Assembly: GCF_000005505.3 (NCBI RefSeq)
Contig: NC_016134.3
Location: forward strand, 1,798,001 to 1,862,000
Direction: 5' to 3'
DNA: 64,000 nucleotides
DNA from: Brachypodium distachyon
Taxonomy: Eukaryota; Streptophyta; Magnoliopsida; Poales; Poaceae
A program made the position numbers and the translations under genes. The notes under the pieces are model-generated. The model saw only the letters and a program-made list of their open reading frames with translations, was not told the DNA's origin and searched no databases. Shown piece by piece: positions 10,186-21,117 of this stretch; position 1 is the first letter of the stretch, and every line of letters starts with the position of its first letter.

Positions 10186-11533
10186 CTAAAGAAGATAAAT
10201 CTCTTTATATGGGTGGAACCCGAGTATGTCCGTATCCCAGTAGGAATACTTTCTGGCTTCATGTCCATTGTCAAGAGGATTACCATTGTTGTAGTACCAC
10301 TCAGAGTTCTCTTGGACTGTTATTTCCCTGTCATCTTCGGGAAGACGAGGAGACCAGAATAAGTTATAGTTAATATCTTCTAAAATCCAGGGACCTTGAC
10401 CATGAACCGGGCGGTCAAATACGGAAGGATGCACTACTAACATGGGCTTGAGGTCATTTTCATGCTTCAAGATCCACTCGACCTCACCACCACACAACTC
10501 CTTGAGGATCCAAACCCGAAGGCAACCATTATGAAGTGACGCAAAGTACACCCCATTTTCCGATCTTCCCATATCAATTCGTAAACGATAGGGCTTCAGC
10601 CCCGCAGCATACACAGGCGTCTTAATCATGCGATATGTATTATCAGCCAAGGATATCCTGCAAAAGAAAAATCAAATCCTCGTAGAAGTTTAATTAGAAA
10701 CAGAGAAACCAATTACAGAGATAACATGATTAAAAAGCCGAAAAGATTGGCACGCACCTCATGATAGAATCAGCCAAGCAATGTATGTAAAGCGTTCCTC
10801 GCAGATGTGCGGCGGCGCAGCAAGATAAGCCCAACCGCAACTCGCCGAGAGTCCCGGCGGCATCCCCTTCGCGGACAAAAGACCTCTCCTCCCAACGGCC
10901 CGACCTCGACGAGAAGACATGCATCTTGCACGGAGACGGCGGCCACTCGAGCCCCGCCATCCCCATAGCCACCAAGGGGTTCTCCTCCTCCTCCTCCTCG
11001 TAGTAATCGTTGTTCACCAAGGACGGGACCATGAGCACCTCCAAGTGAGGCGACACCGTCGGGTCGTAGTCCAGGAACCGCTGGTAGCACCACACGCGGT
11101 TCCTTGGGTCTTCCTCCTTGGCTGGGCTCGGGGGCAGAGTGATCCACCGCCCGGTGGCGGGGTTGACTACCCATTGGGGGAGAAGGAGGAGGCCGTTGCA
11201 TTGGTCGAGGACGCGGTAGTCGGGAATTCGACGGCCGCCGCGGAATTTGGGGTTGGCGTGGCGGAGGAAGTCGAGCCTGCCGCTGACTGAAGAAGAAGGG
11301 CAGGAGAGGAACTCCGGGTAGATGTGCTGGTTGAGGTGGAAGAAGAGGCCGGCGACGGAGAGCGGGAGCAGGTCGGCGCGGAGGAGGCCGTGGCCGTCGA
11401 TGGCGGCGCGCCAGGACTTGCTGACGCAGCGGGAGGCCGCCAGCCAGCGGGGCGGCACGCGGCGGAGGATCTCGGCGAACTCGTCGCCGGAGAGGCGCGC
11501 CGTCTGGTCCACGTGCCCGCCGCCGCCCGCCAT
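10186..11533 (-). CDS. F-box protein, copy B (best preserved copy)
   Basis: Two exons, 11533-10758 and 10657-10186, joined AG|GTGCGT to CAG|G, give 415 aa. Residues about 11-50 are an F-box (LSGDEFAEILRRVPPRWLAA), the Skp1-binding module of SCF ubiquitin ligases. The rest resembles the other three copies in the window and includes the conserved HCNGLLLL-like and VVNPATGxW motifs that in grass F-box proteins lead into a substrate-binding region. An acidic EEEEEE tract lies near residue 180. The start was chosen at the first ATG, with the alanine/glycine leader MAGGGG also seen in copy C. Compared with copies A and D, one extra T near 10200 shifts the frame, so the protein ends at 10186 and loses the last 50 or so residues of the family. 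The acidic repeat block of copies C and D is also absent. It may still be functional; the substrate is unknown. Confidence 0.75.
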
Positions 11534-11719
11534 GGATCCTTGATCTGGAGATTCGAGAAGCGTTCCGATCGAAAGTCCTTTGCGATAGATGAGGTAGAGG
11601 TGTCCCGATCGGGCCTCTTCCTCCGACAGCAGCGGTGCTTCCCGCGGGCTGGGCCTCCGGCTAGCCGATTCGGTATCCTTGTTTCAAACCGAACCAAACT
11701 TGCGAACTGACTTCCGCAC

Positions 11720-12439
11720 TTGTGATGCGGTGTGGCCTGCTAGCTATCGGGAGTTATGACCCAGAGAACTTTGGAGGTCGTGGGCCGAAACGCGCAACTG
11801 GCCCACACTCGAAGACAGCTCTTCTTCTGTTTTTTTTTCCTCCTCCGGAACGCGATATACACAGTCGCTCGTATTTTTGATTGGTATATATATACAAAGT
11901 GACATTTACTAAAAAGAATCACATTGCTCAATATGTTGATGTATTACAATGTCATTCATTTGTACCAAACGAGGATCTATGGAAGACAACATAATTTTTT
12001 TTATAAAAGCAGACAAACAAATTTCAATCACCCTTCTTAAGACAATCCAGGGTACACAGTTCATGCCATTCTTTATTTTACATCTGGATACATGTAAACG
12101 TAAATGTATAATGCTACCGATCCGAGGAAGAAAAATATAAATTTAGCCATCATTCTCAAGGCAAACCATAGTAAGTTTGAAGCATGGAAGGTCCATCCAT
12201 TTTTATCCTTTCGGAACTGAAGAAAGGAAGAAACGGTTGGACTGGGGAAGGAAACAAAGATCTCATGGGGGCAGCTCCAGTGACCATCAATTGTTGATTT
12301 GTTTAATTGACCCTAAATTGAAGGACGAAAACAACAGATGATAAGATATTCTATAATGTGACAGAATGTGATTTAAAAAGTAACCAAGGGTCTCTGGAAG
12401 GAAGAAAACTTGGTACCTGAAGCTAGCCTCTCTGCAGAA
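11720..12439. other. Spacer between F-box copy B and NLR copy 2
   Basis: No gene. Around 12000-12130 the sequence resembles the 3' flank of the NLR genes (CTTAAGACAAT, CAGGGTACAC as at 2260-2285), so much of it is probably NLR copy 2 downstream sequence. Confidence 0.4.
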
Positions 12440-15400
12440 TCATTCATCAAACGTCCAAACTAAGGTTGGATGGTTGGGATGGGCCTCCATTGCTATCACC
12501 ATGGCAGCCTCCATTTCGAGTCCCTCCTCGTCGTCGTCATCCCCCACCCACTGGATGCGGAGATGGCGCAGGCCGGGAAGGCCTCCCAAGATCTCCACGT
12601 CTTCCTTGCTGAGGCCGTAGACAGAGAAGCGCAGTTTCTCGAGGCTGACGAGCGAGGCCATCCATGTAGGAACTTTCGAGAGTGCACCGGTATCGATGAC
12701 AAGTTCCCGAAGGCCATATGGAGGATTAGTTTCAGGGAACCAATAATCCTTCTCGAAGATCTCATCCGCTGCCTCGTTGATTTGAATGTGCAGAGTCTCA
12801 AGGCTTGCTTTGCTCAGCTCAGCGATGGAAGAGACCATCTCCTTCTGTTTCTCCTCCCAACGGTCACCAGCATAGTAGTTGTTCAATATTATGCTCAGGT
12901 TCCTCAGGCTTTTCAACTTGCCAAGACCTTTGAGAAGCACACTTGACTGATTATAGACGTTCAGCTCTTCAAGAACTTGTAGCCCTTGCATGGCTGCAAC
13001 TTCATCTGGTACTGCAGCGTAACCATCACCAACAGACAACCGTTGGAGCTGCCAGATGGCAGCTGGAATTTTCATTTTTCTGTCGTATCCATCTATGTCA
13101 ATCTCCAAATGTGGAATCCTTGCTACTCGTTCTGGAAGCTTCGTAAGGGCACTCGCACACCTGAACCTCAGGTATTTGAGGTGCAACAAATTGCCGATAC
13201 CTGCGAGGTTATCGTCGCTTAACTGCGAGCAGTCTTCGTAATCTAGAACACGCAACAATCTGCACTCAGACACAGATGGGATCTTCGCATTACGCCCAAA
13301 AACATGGAGTGACCGGGCACTAGATATAACTAGTCCCACTGGAACCTCACCGCCATTCTGCAGAGACAACCGACGAACCTTGATTCGTGGGTCGGGGTTT
13401 ACACCAGGTACACCTACTATAGTCACAAAGTTCTCTTCAATGGCCTTGAATACGATGAAATCATGAACTGTGTCATGAACTCGGCAGCTCTTCACCTCAT
13501 GACCGAATGTCTCATCTATCTCCACCGGCTGGATCAAGCTCCTGTTGATGAGCTCGTTAAAGCACATCTCTCCTGACTCATGCGCAGTATAACCGGCTTG
13601 TTTATGAATGAATCCCTCTCCAATCCATCTCCTTATCAAATTCTCCTTATTGATAGTATGATCTTCTGGAAATATACTCAGATACAGTAGACAAGTTTTA
13701 AGATGACGAGGAAGATCCAGGTAACTAAGAGATATTACGTTTACCATTACATCGACGCTAGCATTTCTTAGTGCACGACCAACTGAATCCATCACTTGCT
13801 CCCATTTGTCCTTTTTACTTGCCTTGTCAGCCAACAAACCAGCGATAGCAATGATCGCCAATGGTAAACCGGCACATTTTTCCAAGATTTGACTGGAAAT
13901 TTCTTTAAGATACGAAGGGCATTTTTCTTCAGAGTTGAATAATCTTCCATAGAATAATTGCCTCGAGTACGTCATATCAAGAGGCCTCATATTATATATA
14001 TGGCCAATGAATGATGATCGGCATGACTGAGCAACAACATTTATACGAGTGGTGGTTATTATTTTGCTGCCATAACTGGTTGTGGGAAATGCATACTTAA
14101 TGACATCCCATGTTTCCACCTTCCATATATCGTCTACGACAATAAAGTATCTGCAGATGAAAGTAAACAAATATTATGCTTTTTGACCAGAAAAGACAGG
14201 TAACAAAAATATATCTAATTGGTACTCCCTCTGATCCTAAATTCTTGACTCAAATTTGCCCAAATATGGATGTATCTATTCTTAAAAAGTGCTTAGATAC
14301 ATGTAATATTTCGACAACAATTTAGGATCGGAGGCGGAGCCGGACAATATTCTGTCCTCAAATTTTATGTACCAATTTAGGATACATACTGAGTGCCGCT
14401 GATTTTAGTACATATTGTAGTAAAGCTGTACTAAATTAGCGACACTCGTTGTGGATCGGAGGAAGTGGTTTGGTTCTCCTCTCAACTTAACTCTGTCCTG
14501 AAACTCTGTAGTATTTTTTTTCCGATTGTGGGTCCATATTCATGCTAAGAATAACTTAATTGGTGCGCAAAGCCCACATTACGATTATATTGTTAAATAT
14601 CATCTGAAAGAACTAAACCCCATGGACGCTAGCAAAGACCCTTCCGAACAGAACTACTCCCTGCGTCCCATAGTTTTTGTCTCAAATTTGTTCAAAAAAA
14701 GGATGTATCTATTTCTAAAAGGCGTTTAGATACATGTAATATTTTGACAAGAATTATGAGACGGAGAAAGTACCAGCTAAAATATTCACTTCTGCCACCA
14801 TCTCTATAAACTGAAAAGATCAGCAGGGAATACAATAATGAACTACTCCTTCCGATTCTAAACTCTTGTCGTGATTTTAGTTTAAATTTGAACTATTTAG
14901 GATTAGAGGGAGTACAAAGTGAACACAAAACAAGCTAACGGTCGGAACTCTGAAGTAGGATCTCCCTGGTTACGCTACGCCCCCTATCACACTAAAAAAA
15001 ACTCTGAACTCGGATCTGAATATCATGCTGTCATGGTCGTCCTAGGAATTAAAATATAAACAGTGAATATCTCGTTGGCTGTTCAAACACATACTGTTAA
15101 TTTGCTGTCTAAGACAAGAAAAAGTTTGAAGGATGTGAAGCAATCAATACCTTTTGTCGGCGAGGAATTCCCCAACCTTGGTGATAAGTTGTGGCAAGTG
15201 TTCCTTGGCAGTAGCGGAGTATTTCTTGTCCAACTGACTGAGAATATTACTCATGACACTTACCATGTCTGGATTCTGCGACACGGACAGGAAAGCATGG
15301 CAATCGAACCCCCTTTTGAGCTCTTGGTACACTCGGTTCGCCAGAGTCGTCTTCCCCAATCCTCCGGACCCAACAATGGCGACCACCTTGAGTGGCTGCT

Positions 15401-15998
15401 GCTGCTGTGTTGACTCGCCTTCGTCGGCCAACAGCTGGATCACTTCTTCCTTGGGTTCTTCAACACCGACGAGCTTCGACGCGTCCTCAAAGATGGCAAG
15501 AGCTCTGGGGTCAACCTGCCGCGGCTCCGTGGGGGCAGCGGCGACAGCGGCAGCGGCGGCGGCAGGTGGGCCGGGCCTGTTGTACCTGGCATTCCTCTGG
15601 CTCACCTCGACGGCCTGAATCTTGAGATCCTCGATGGCCTTGGCGATCCGGTGGCGATCCTTGGTCCGGCCCACGAAGCCCATGACCTTGCCCATGCATC
15701 CGCCGGGGCTGGGCCTGGGCCGGGCGGCGACGCGGGCCATGAAGTCGTCGAGGCTGTCCTCGGCGTCGTACGAGAGCTCCCGCACCTCCTTCATCCAGGC
15801 CTTGTCCTGCGGGTCCTCAGGCTCCTCCTCCGACATCTTCTCCAGGAAGACGTCTATGGCGGTGAGCTCGCGGGAGAGCGACTCGATCTCGCCGCGGATC
15901 CCCTTGAGGCGCTTGTACTCGTCGCCGGCCAGGGTCGCCAGCTTCCCCAGCACGGGCCCCAAGGCACCAGTCGCCGCGCTCACCAGAATCTCCTCCAT
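12440..15998 (-). CDS. CC-NB-ARC-LRR immune receptor, copy 2 (intact)
   Basis: Exon 1 is 15998-15151 and exon 2 is 14150-12440, joined AG|GTATTG to CTGCAG|A, giving 852 aa without interruption. Order of parts: Rx-type coiled coil (about 1-140) with YDAEDSLDDF at 77-86; an alanine-rich linker (145-160); NB-ARC with P-loop GSGGLGKTT (210-218, K216), kinase-2 YFIVVDDIW (284-292), RNBS-B GSKIITTTR, GLPLA (377-381), RNBS-D CLLYLSIFPED and a VHD motif (507-509) in place of MHD; then leucine-rich repeats to the end. The layout and motifs resemble grass RGA4/RGA5/Pik-2-type CNLs. Such proteins bind ATP/ADP and trigger hypersensitive immunity on effector perception. No integrated decoy domain is visible. 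A TATATAAA box lies 58 bases upstream. The 1.0-kb intron splits the gene just before kinase-2 and is packed with MITEs. All conserved motifs are present, so it is likely functional. Confidence 0.92.
14225..14334. mobile_element. Stowaway-like MITE in NLR intron
   Basis: Same family as 39371-39483 (GATCCTAAATTCTTGACTCA end, GATACATGTAATATTTCG core). The left TA is at 14223-14224; the right end is slightly rearranged. Confidence 0.75.
14380..14466. mobile_element. Stowaway-like MITE remnant in NLR intron
   Basis: Inverted words GAGTGCCGCTGATTTTAGTAC and GTACTAAATTAGCGACACTC followed by GGATCGGAGGAAGT identify a different small MITE family, also represented by half-elements at 46388-46440 and inside both arms of the inverted repeat at 47815-49218. 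Confidence 0.6.
14657..14770. mobile_element. Stowaway-like MITE in NLR intron
   Basis: Ends CTCCCTGCGTCCCATAG and CTATGAGACGGAGAAAG-like complement, TA on both sides (14655-14656 and 14771-14772). The internal TTTAGATACATGTAATATT word links it to the main family. A related reversed copy lies at 27225-27306. Confidence 0.75.
14846..14912. mobile_element. Short Stowaway-like MITE in NLR intron
   Basis: 67 bp with inverted ends CTCCTTCCGATTCTAAA and TTTAGGATTAGAGGGAG, TA at 14844-14845 and 14913-14914. At the homologous place in the intron of NLR copy 1 (5102-5118) only a 17-bp terminal footprint between TA dinucleotides is left. Confidence 0.75.
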
Positions 15999-16055
15999 TG
16001 GCGCCGGCGCGCGAGCTAGCTCAGAGCAGAGCAGACAGGATGGATGGCCATGAGC

Positions 16056-16063
16056 TTTATATA
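16056..16063 (-). promoter_or_regulatory. TATA box of NLR copy 2
   Basis: TATATAAA on the minus strand, 58 bases upstream of the ATG at 15998. It is the only good TATA match close to the start. Confidence 0.6.
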
Positions 16064-16529
16064 CAGGTCAAACAATCGAGTAAGCAGCTCATTTGTCGTC
16101 AGAACCTGGGCGGAGGCCTGTGGCGATAATGTTATCTTCTGTCCCCCGTGAGGCTCGTGTGTATAGATTAATTATCTGCTGGCTATGGCCTAGATAAGAC
16201 AGAAATGCCCGTATACTCTGTTTTCAAATTCAGACACGCAGATCATACATTACTTAGTCTAACTGCTTATCCACAGGATCGATCGACACCTGCCTGATGA
16301 TGCTAGTACGTTATTTGACCGAGATGGATGGCCGGCTGAATGTCAATTGAATCGCATGCTGAATATACAGTTCCTGTATGAACAACTGAACATGCGTGTC
16401 TTACTAAATGATAGGCCTGCGTGGCAATCTTATCGTGTGAGCTTTGCTTCGATAGGCACGCATGACGCATGGATAACATTTCCAACAACACTTTTTTTTT
16501 AAGTTTAAACTGTAAGAGCTGCGCGATTG
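16064..16529. other. Upstream flank of NLR copy 2
   Basis: No gene seen. Presumed promoter and spacer up to the plastid-derived insertion. The 141-aa frame on the minus strand at 16303-16728 overlaps the plastid insert in antisense and is not a gene. Confidence 0.4.
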
Positions 16530-16961
16530 CAGTCCGTCTCATGATATATCTCAGTATAGAAGATGGAATTAGTGAAAAAAAATTTATAAACTCCCCAGGC
16601 GGATGGCTAATCTCAGGAATGGCTGTTTTTGATACGATGCAAACGGTGACACCGGATATATATACAATATGCCTCGGAATAGCTGCGTCCATGGCGTCCT
16701 TCCTTATGCTTGGAGGAGAACCCACCAAGCGTATAGCATTCCCTCACGCTAGATTATGCTTCACCAACCTGCCAGTGCTTATTATCGAGTAAGGACACCA
16801 GAAATTTTACTAGAAGTGGAAGAGTTACACAAAGTTTGCGAAATGATCACAAGAGTTTATGCACTAAGAACAGGCAAGCCTTTTTGGGTTGTATCCGAAG
16901 ACTTGGAAAGGGATGTTTTTATGTCAGACGAAGCCAAAGTTTATGGGCTTGTCGATATTGT
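16530..16961 (+). pseudogene. Nuclear plastid-DNA insertion carrying part of clpP
   Basis: The translated segment matches the chloroplast ATP-dependent protease subunit ClpP1 from its YLSIEDGIS region through [14 protein letters not shown], the catalytic-serine stretch GIAASMASF, the histidine region and on to YGLVDIV near the C-terminus. It is uninterrupted by an intron, as is usual for grass plastid clpP. One base is lost between 16740 and 16760, shifting the frame, and other differences have accumulated, so it is a non-functional transfer from the plastid genome (NUPT). The N-terminal third and the C-terminal residues are missing. It sits in the upstream flank of NLR copy 2. Confidence 0.9.
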
Positions 16962-17689
16962 ACAACACTCTTCAGTCCATAGCATCATACAGATATCAAC
17001 ATCATCTACATATTTTGGTCAAAAAAAAACAACATCATCAACATATAAGAGCAAAAAACATGGCCAAATTGTCTTAATGGTGGTTAAGATGAGGGCCGGA
17101 GAAAAAAGAGTTCGTCTGACGTGTCGACTTAACTGTGAGCCCTACCTGTCGGTTTCGCTGTCAAATAACTTAATCTGGGTCATTTGGGTTTTCTGAAACA
17201 ATTAGACCCAAAATCTGTGATTTTTTGTTGCAAACCTCAAAACTTGTGTCCCGGTGAAACCCTAACCCCAAAACCCGTGGTTTTCTGAAATTTACTCTCT
17301 TTTTTTTTGCTTTTTGTGGGATTTTCTAATCTCTATATTTTTTTGTAATTGATCCGTCATGTATTTTTTATTATATAATAGATCAACGTAACTCGACACG
17401 ATCACCACTAGTACGCAATACCCGATCGTTTGCACAAAATGACAAGAAAACAATATACGGTTTCCAATTTCAGGACAAGAAAACTTTCGTGTATGATTGG
17501 ATATCAGACAAATGTCAAGCAAAAAAGGATCTGATGACGGGAGACAAGGTGAGATGTATATAGACAAACAAAACTTAACCACCATTAAGACAATTTGGGG
17601 TTGATGCGATCCTTTATTTTACATAAATGCAAATGTAATCGTGCTACCAATCGAATCCGAGGAAGTCAAATGTAAATTTAGCCATCACT

Positions 17690-17945
17690 TCAGTATAAGA
17701 CATAGGTGGGACGGTTGGGATGGGCCTCCATCGCTCTCTTGATGCCACCCTTCAACTCAGGTGACCCATGATGATCCCACCAACAATAGAGGTGGCACAG
17801 GCTGGGCAGGCCTCCCAGGAGCTCCATGTCTTCCTTCCCGATCCCACGCAATGGGATCTGCAGTTTCTCGAGTTTGACGAGTGAGGCCATCCATGTTGGA
17901 ATCCTTGAGAGTCCTCCCGACTTGATGACAATGGGAAGCAGGCAG
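17690..17945 (-). pseudogene. 3' remnant of a third NLR gene
   Basis: Reading the minus strand, the segment encodes the final LRR part of the family (SRIPTWMASLVKLEKLQIP, LLGGLPSLCHL, AMEAHPNRPTY), clearly homologous to the C-termini of copies 1 and 2. Upstream of about 17945 the similarity stops and unrelated sequence follows. The 3' flank from 17395 to 17690 also matches that of copy 1 (2600-2826), so the whole 3' end of an NLR unit was duplicated or is all that remains. Confidence 0.85.
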
Positions 17946-18874
17946 CGCCTTGCGCGCGGATGCTTTGGCCACGGTGCTAGTCTAGTGGGGACATGCCGCC
18001 CCGCCAGGCCACCACCTCCCACCGCGGCACCACCATTGCTCCCAAACATCAGGTAGGCCATCATGCCAGTAGGCCCACCAACCACATCATAGCTATTCGT
18101 AACAACGTCGTATGGCACGTGCAATGGTCGATCAGACTGTCTTCTCTTATGCGTTTCATGTCACTTAAGAAAGACAACCGAACACATGTTGTTCAATACG
18201 TCATCTTTTAGTGTCTTATCTTACAATTAGGGCTAACATCTCGGAGTAGAAAACCCTAAACGATGTTACCGCCTAAACATCACTTATTTTGCAAAGTCTA
18301 AACAGGCTGCATTGGAGCTGACATTCTTTACACTACAAAGTTACCGTCTAATAGAGATGTGGAGACGGTGGCCATTTGAGCCACTCCATTCCCATAATCA
18401 ATATGAGCTCTATACTATCGTGGATGCGCCAAGCATTAGCCATTAGCAACAATGCATCACATTGGCCGGTTTGCCGTACACGCGGCCATGAATCCGGCGA
18501 CCATATCGGGCCTGGTCTATTTTGCATATACTGGAGCCGACAAAAAAAATTATACAGTCTTTTTTTTAAAACTATTTTTATTTATTTATACAAAGTTATC
18601 TTCAAATAAACTAAGCAAGCACGTCATTGACTGTCTTGGACCTCCATTGGGCCAAGATCGAGTCATTAACAAATCTTTTTTTCGTCAAATAAACTGATAT
18701 CAGATCTCGATCAAATGGCCGGTTTTGACGTACGTGGTGGCCGGTGCGTATGCATGCGCGCGGCCGGTGGCCCACTCTCCCCGCGTTGCTGCCGAGAGGC
18801 CGGTGCCATACTGCCATCGCGACGGGATCCGACGTTTAAGTCTAGCTAGCTAGCAGCTTCCGAAAACTTTATTA
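17946..18874. other. Intergenic DNA between NLR remnant and SINE
   Basis: No gene recognised. Short open frames on both strands lack family features. Confidence 0.35.
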
Positions 18875-18966
18875 CTCACTCCGTCCAGCTATCTATCTAG
18901 ACATGACTTGGTATAGATGCGTTCAAATTTAGTCAAATTTGAAACATTTTTTGTTAAACGGAGGAG
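18875..18966. mobile_element. Stowaway-like MITE
   Basis: Left end CTCACTCCGTCCAGCTA, right end TTTTTTGTTAAACGGAGGAG, TA at 18873-18874 and 18967-18968. Shares its interior (GAAACATTTTTTGTT) with 997-1120. Confidence 0.7.
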
Positions 18967-18984
18967 TATAATTAATGTGATTTT

Positions 18985-19283
18985 TTTTAGTAAACACACT
19001 ACAGACGCAGACGCTCACAACCACAAACACACACTCACTCCTACGCACACACACCCTACCACTATGAGAACCTCCGAGAGACTGGTCCGACACATTATCT
19101 TGAGATTGACGAAGTCACCATAGGTGACTCCTAGTTGACGGGTACATCACTCCCACTGAAAGCACAACGCCGGTTAGGTTCTGGAATAAATTCAAGAAAA
19201 TGCGAGCACCCGTGTCAAATCGGAGACTTTAACCTGGGTGGGCTGGTTCCACCACAAGGACCCAACCACCTGAGCTCAGTTCG
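18985..19283 (-). mobile_element. tRNA-derived SINE (grass type)
   Basis: On the minus strand the 5' part contains an RNA polymerase III A box (TGAGCTCAGGTGGTT near 19277-19263) and a B box-like GGTTAAAGTCT (near 19234-19224), the layout of a tRNA-derived SINE. The body continues through the conserved words CTTTCAGTGGGAGT and GGTGACTTCGTCAATCTCAA to a TG-rich 3' end with short T tract at about 18985. I recall the same consensus as very common in pooid grass intergenic DNA; its exact family name is not certain. Confidence 0.65.
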
Positions 19284-19499
19284 CAATTAATGGATTTTAT
19301 TTGAAGCCACCTTTTCATCAGGAATCTCCACTGAAGTTTGTCTCTACCTTCTTATAATACTCATGCCGTTTGGCGTATTTTGTTTCGTTAAGACAAGGTT
19401 TTAATCAATGAAAACTCTATTGATAGAGTTATAAAAAAGTTAGAGTGATATTCTTCAAATCAAATTTTTATAATGGCATATCTCCAACCGTTGGAGTAG

Positions 19500-19810
19500 A
19501 CGGTGCCGATCCAATTAACCCAAACAACGAATCGGACCCGATCCTTCAGCCCAAGGCATCTTTCTTTTCCTCTTCCCGTACTTGGGCCTATACAGGCTTG
19601 TTAAAGAACCGACCCATTCTATTTACTACTCTCTCCGTTCCAAAACACAACTCATATAGATTTATACACTTGAACCAAAGCAGCTCTCGTTTCTAGTGAC
19701 TGATCACTCATATTAGATTAATGATAAATTGATTAATGATAAATGGATGTGATAAATTTTCGGCCTTTGCGGGCACTTGATGATGGCCCACTGCTTGACC
19801 TTCATGGAGT
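19500..19810. repeat. Orphan copy of the F-box gene upstream region
   Basis: The sequence from TTTCCTCTTCCCG through GGGCCT.CAGGC, AAAGA.CCG and CGGCCTTT.CGGGCACTTG parallels the region upstream of F-box copies C (24110-24270) and D (26830-26945), in the same orientation, but no F-box coding sequence follows. A half Stowaway MITE (CTCTCTCCGTTCCAAAACAC, about 19629-19680) is inserted in it. Confidence 0.55.
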
Positions 19811-19821
19811 ATATATATATC

Positions 19822-20150
19822 TGCAGGCAAGTGCTTACATAGATGCATATATGGAACATCACTATTCACAAAGAAAGTCAGTGAGCTACACACTAGTGCA
19901 AGAAAGTAATTGGGGCTTAATTTTTTGATGATACTACTTTGTACTGTAAAATTTAGTCAGCACACTCTGCTTTTGCACCTCGATGTACTAGTATGTTTAG
20001 AACCTCCTCCTCTGGCTGCGGATGCAGAATAGAGCACGTTATAACATGGTCTTGAATCCTAACATTTCGAAAACAGACAATTCTTCTGGTTTTTCCAAAA
20101 GACTGCAGCTACACCTACACAAAGCAGTTTCTTTTCCTTGCTATTACGAT
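19822..20150. repeat. Segmental repeat, copy 2 (first copy at 1253-1615)
   Basis: Same order and strand as 1253-1615, with scattered substitutions and indels. It lies directly after the orphan F-box upstream region, so the pair of segments was probably moved as part of a larger duplicated block. Confidence 0.7.
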
Positions 20151-20464
20151 AACCCATCCCATATATTGCCCAATCAGTAAAGGTACAGTATAACTTGTTT
20201 AATTCCAAAAGCACACAACAAAAGATGCTCCAGAGAATGAGTAAACGATTGAATGCTCTCTCTTCCTGCCGACACAATTGACAGGCAGTGCTGCATTTGC
20301 ATCCCCTCTTCTTTACATTATCTTTAGTTGGCACACTTCTATTCAGCACCAACTGATTGACCTTCGGGCCAAGATTCAGAATGTTCAGTTCTGGATGCTG
20401 GGTTTAGCCCAAGATCAATTACATGAACTGGCGCAGCTGGCCAATTTTTCCTGGTTTAATTAGC

Positions 20465-20490
20465 TCCCCCCCCCCCCCCCCCCCCCCCCC
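20465..20490. repeat. Poly-C tract
   Basis: An uninterrupted run of about 26 cytosines. Simple sequence prone to length change and sequencing error; no function inferred. Confidence 0.9.
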
Positions 20491-20751
20491 TCCTAGCATC
20501 TTACCTATACTTCATCGGGGATGTAACCATTGTTTCCATTTAACAAAGAGGTATTTTTCTGTTCAAAAAAACATCAACATCATCCCTCTCAAGTCTCAAC
20601 AACAAAAAAAACTTCCAACATCTCAAAGACAAACAAACTTTAACACCATCGATCATGCAGTCACTCACTCTCTCCACACACACCATACCGACCGATGGAC
20701 GAAGCACAGATTAATTAACAGATGCGCGTAGCACACGCAACGTCGCTAGAG

Positions 20752-21117
20752 CTAGACGTTGCTGCCGCCGTCGGGCGAGACCGGAGGCATCGGCACGTCA
20801 GGCGGCGGGGTGGTGTCCGGCACGTCGTCAGGGAAGGCGTCGCCGTCCCCCTGGGTGCCGGTGATCTTCTCCTTGGGCGACGGCGTGGGCGGCCCCACGG
20901 GGTCCGGCTCCCCGAGCCTCGGCGGCGTCTGCCGCGGCGGCGCGTCCTCCGGCACCGGCTGCATCGCCAGCGGCGGCTCGGTCACCGACGACACGTGCCG
21001 TTGTCGCATGGCCGCGGTTGGAGGACCGCCGGCGCGTCGCCTTAGCTCGACGAGAAGCGTGCCGTAGCGACCGCGGGCGGCGCCGCTGGCAGCTCGGAGG
21101 CAGCCTGAGGAGGCCAT
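20752..21117 (-). CDS. Small proline-rich protein of unknown function
   Basis: A single-exon frame of 121 codons starting ATG at 21117. Residues 1-31 are rich in Arg, Ala and Ser with no acidic residue (ASSGCLRAASGAARGRYGTL), as expected of an organelle-targeting presequence, and 60-121 are rich in Pro, Asp and Gly (PPRQTPPRLGEPDPVGPP; PMPPVSPDGGSNV). GC content is much higher than in the flanks, as in grass first exons. I do not recognise the family. The opposite strand is also open for about 100 codons, so coding on this strand is inferred from the plausible presequence and the neat ATG-to-stop structure. It could instead be a GC-rich non-coding island. Confidence 0.45.
   Translation of the reverse strand: MASSGCLRAASGAARGRYGTLLVELRRRAGGPPTAAMRQRHVSSVTEPPLAMQPVPEDAPPRQTPPRLGEPDPVGPPTPSPKEKITGTQGDGDAFPDDVPDTTPPPDVPMPPVSPDGGSNV

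Noticed and set aside
16303..16728. 141-codon minus-strand frame near the clpP fragment
   Set aside because: Antisense shadow of the plastid insertion and its flank.
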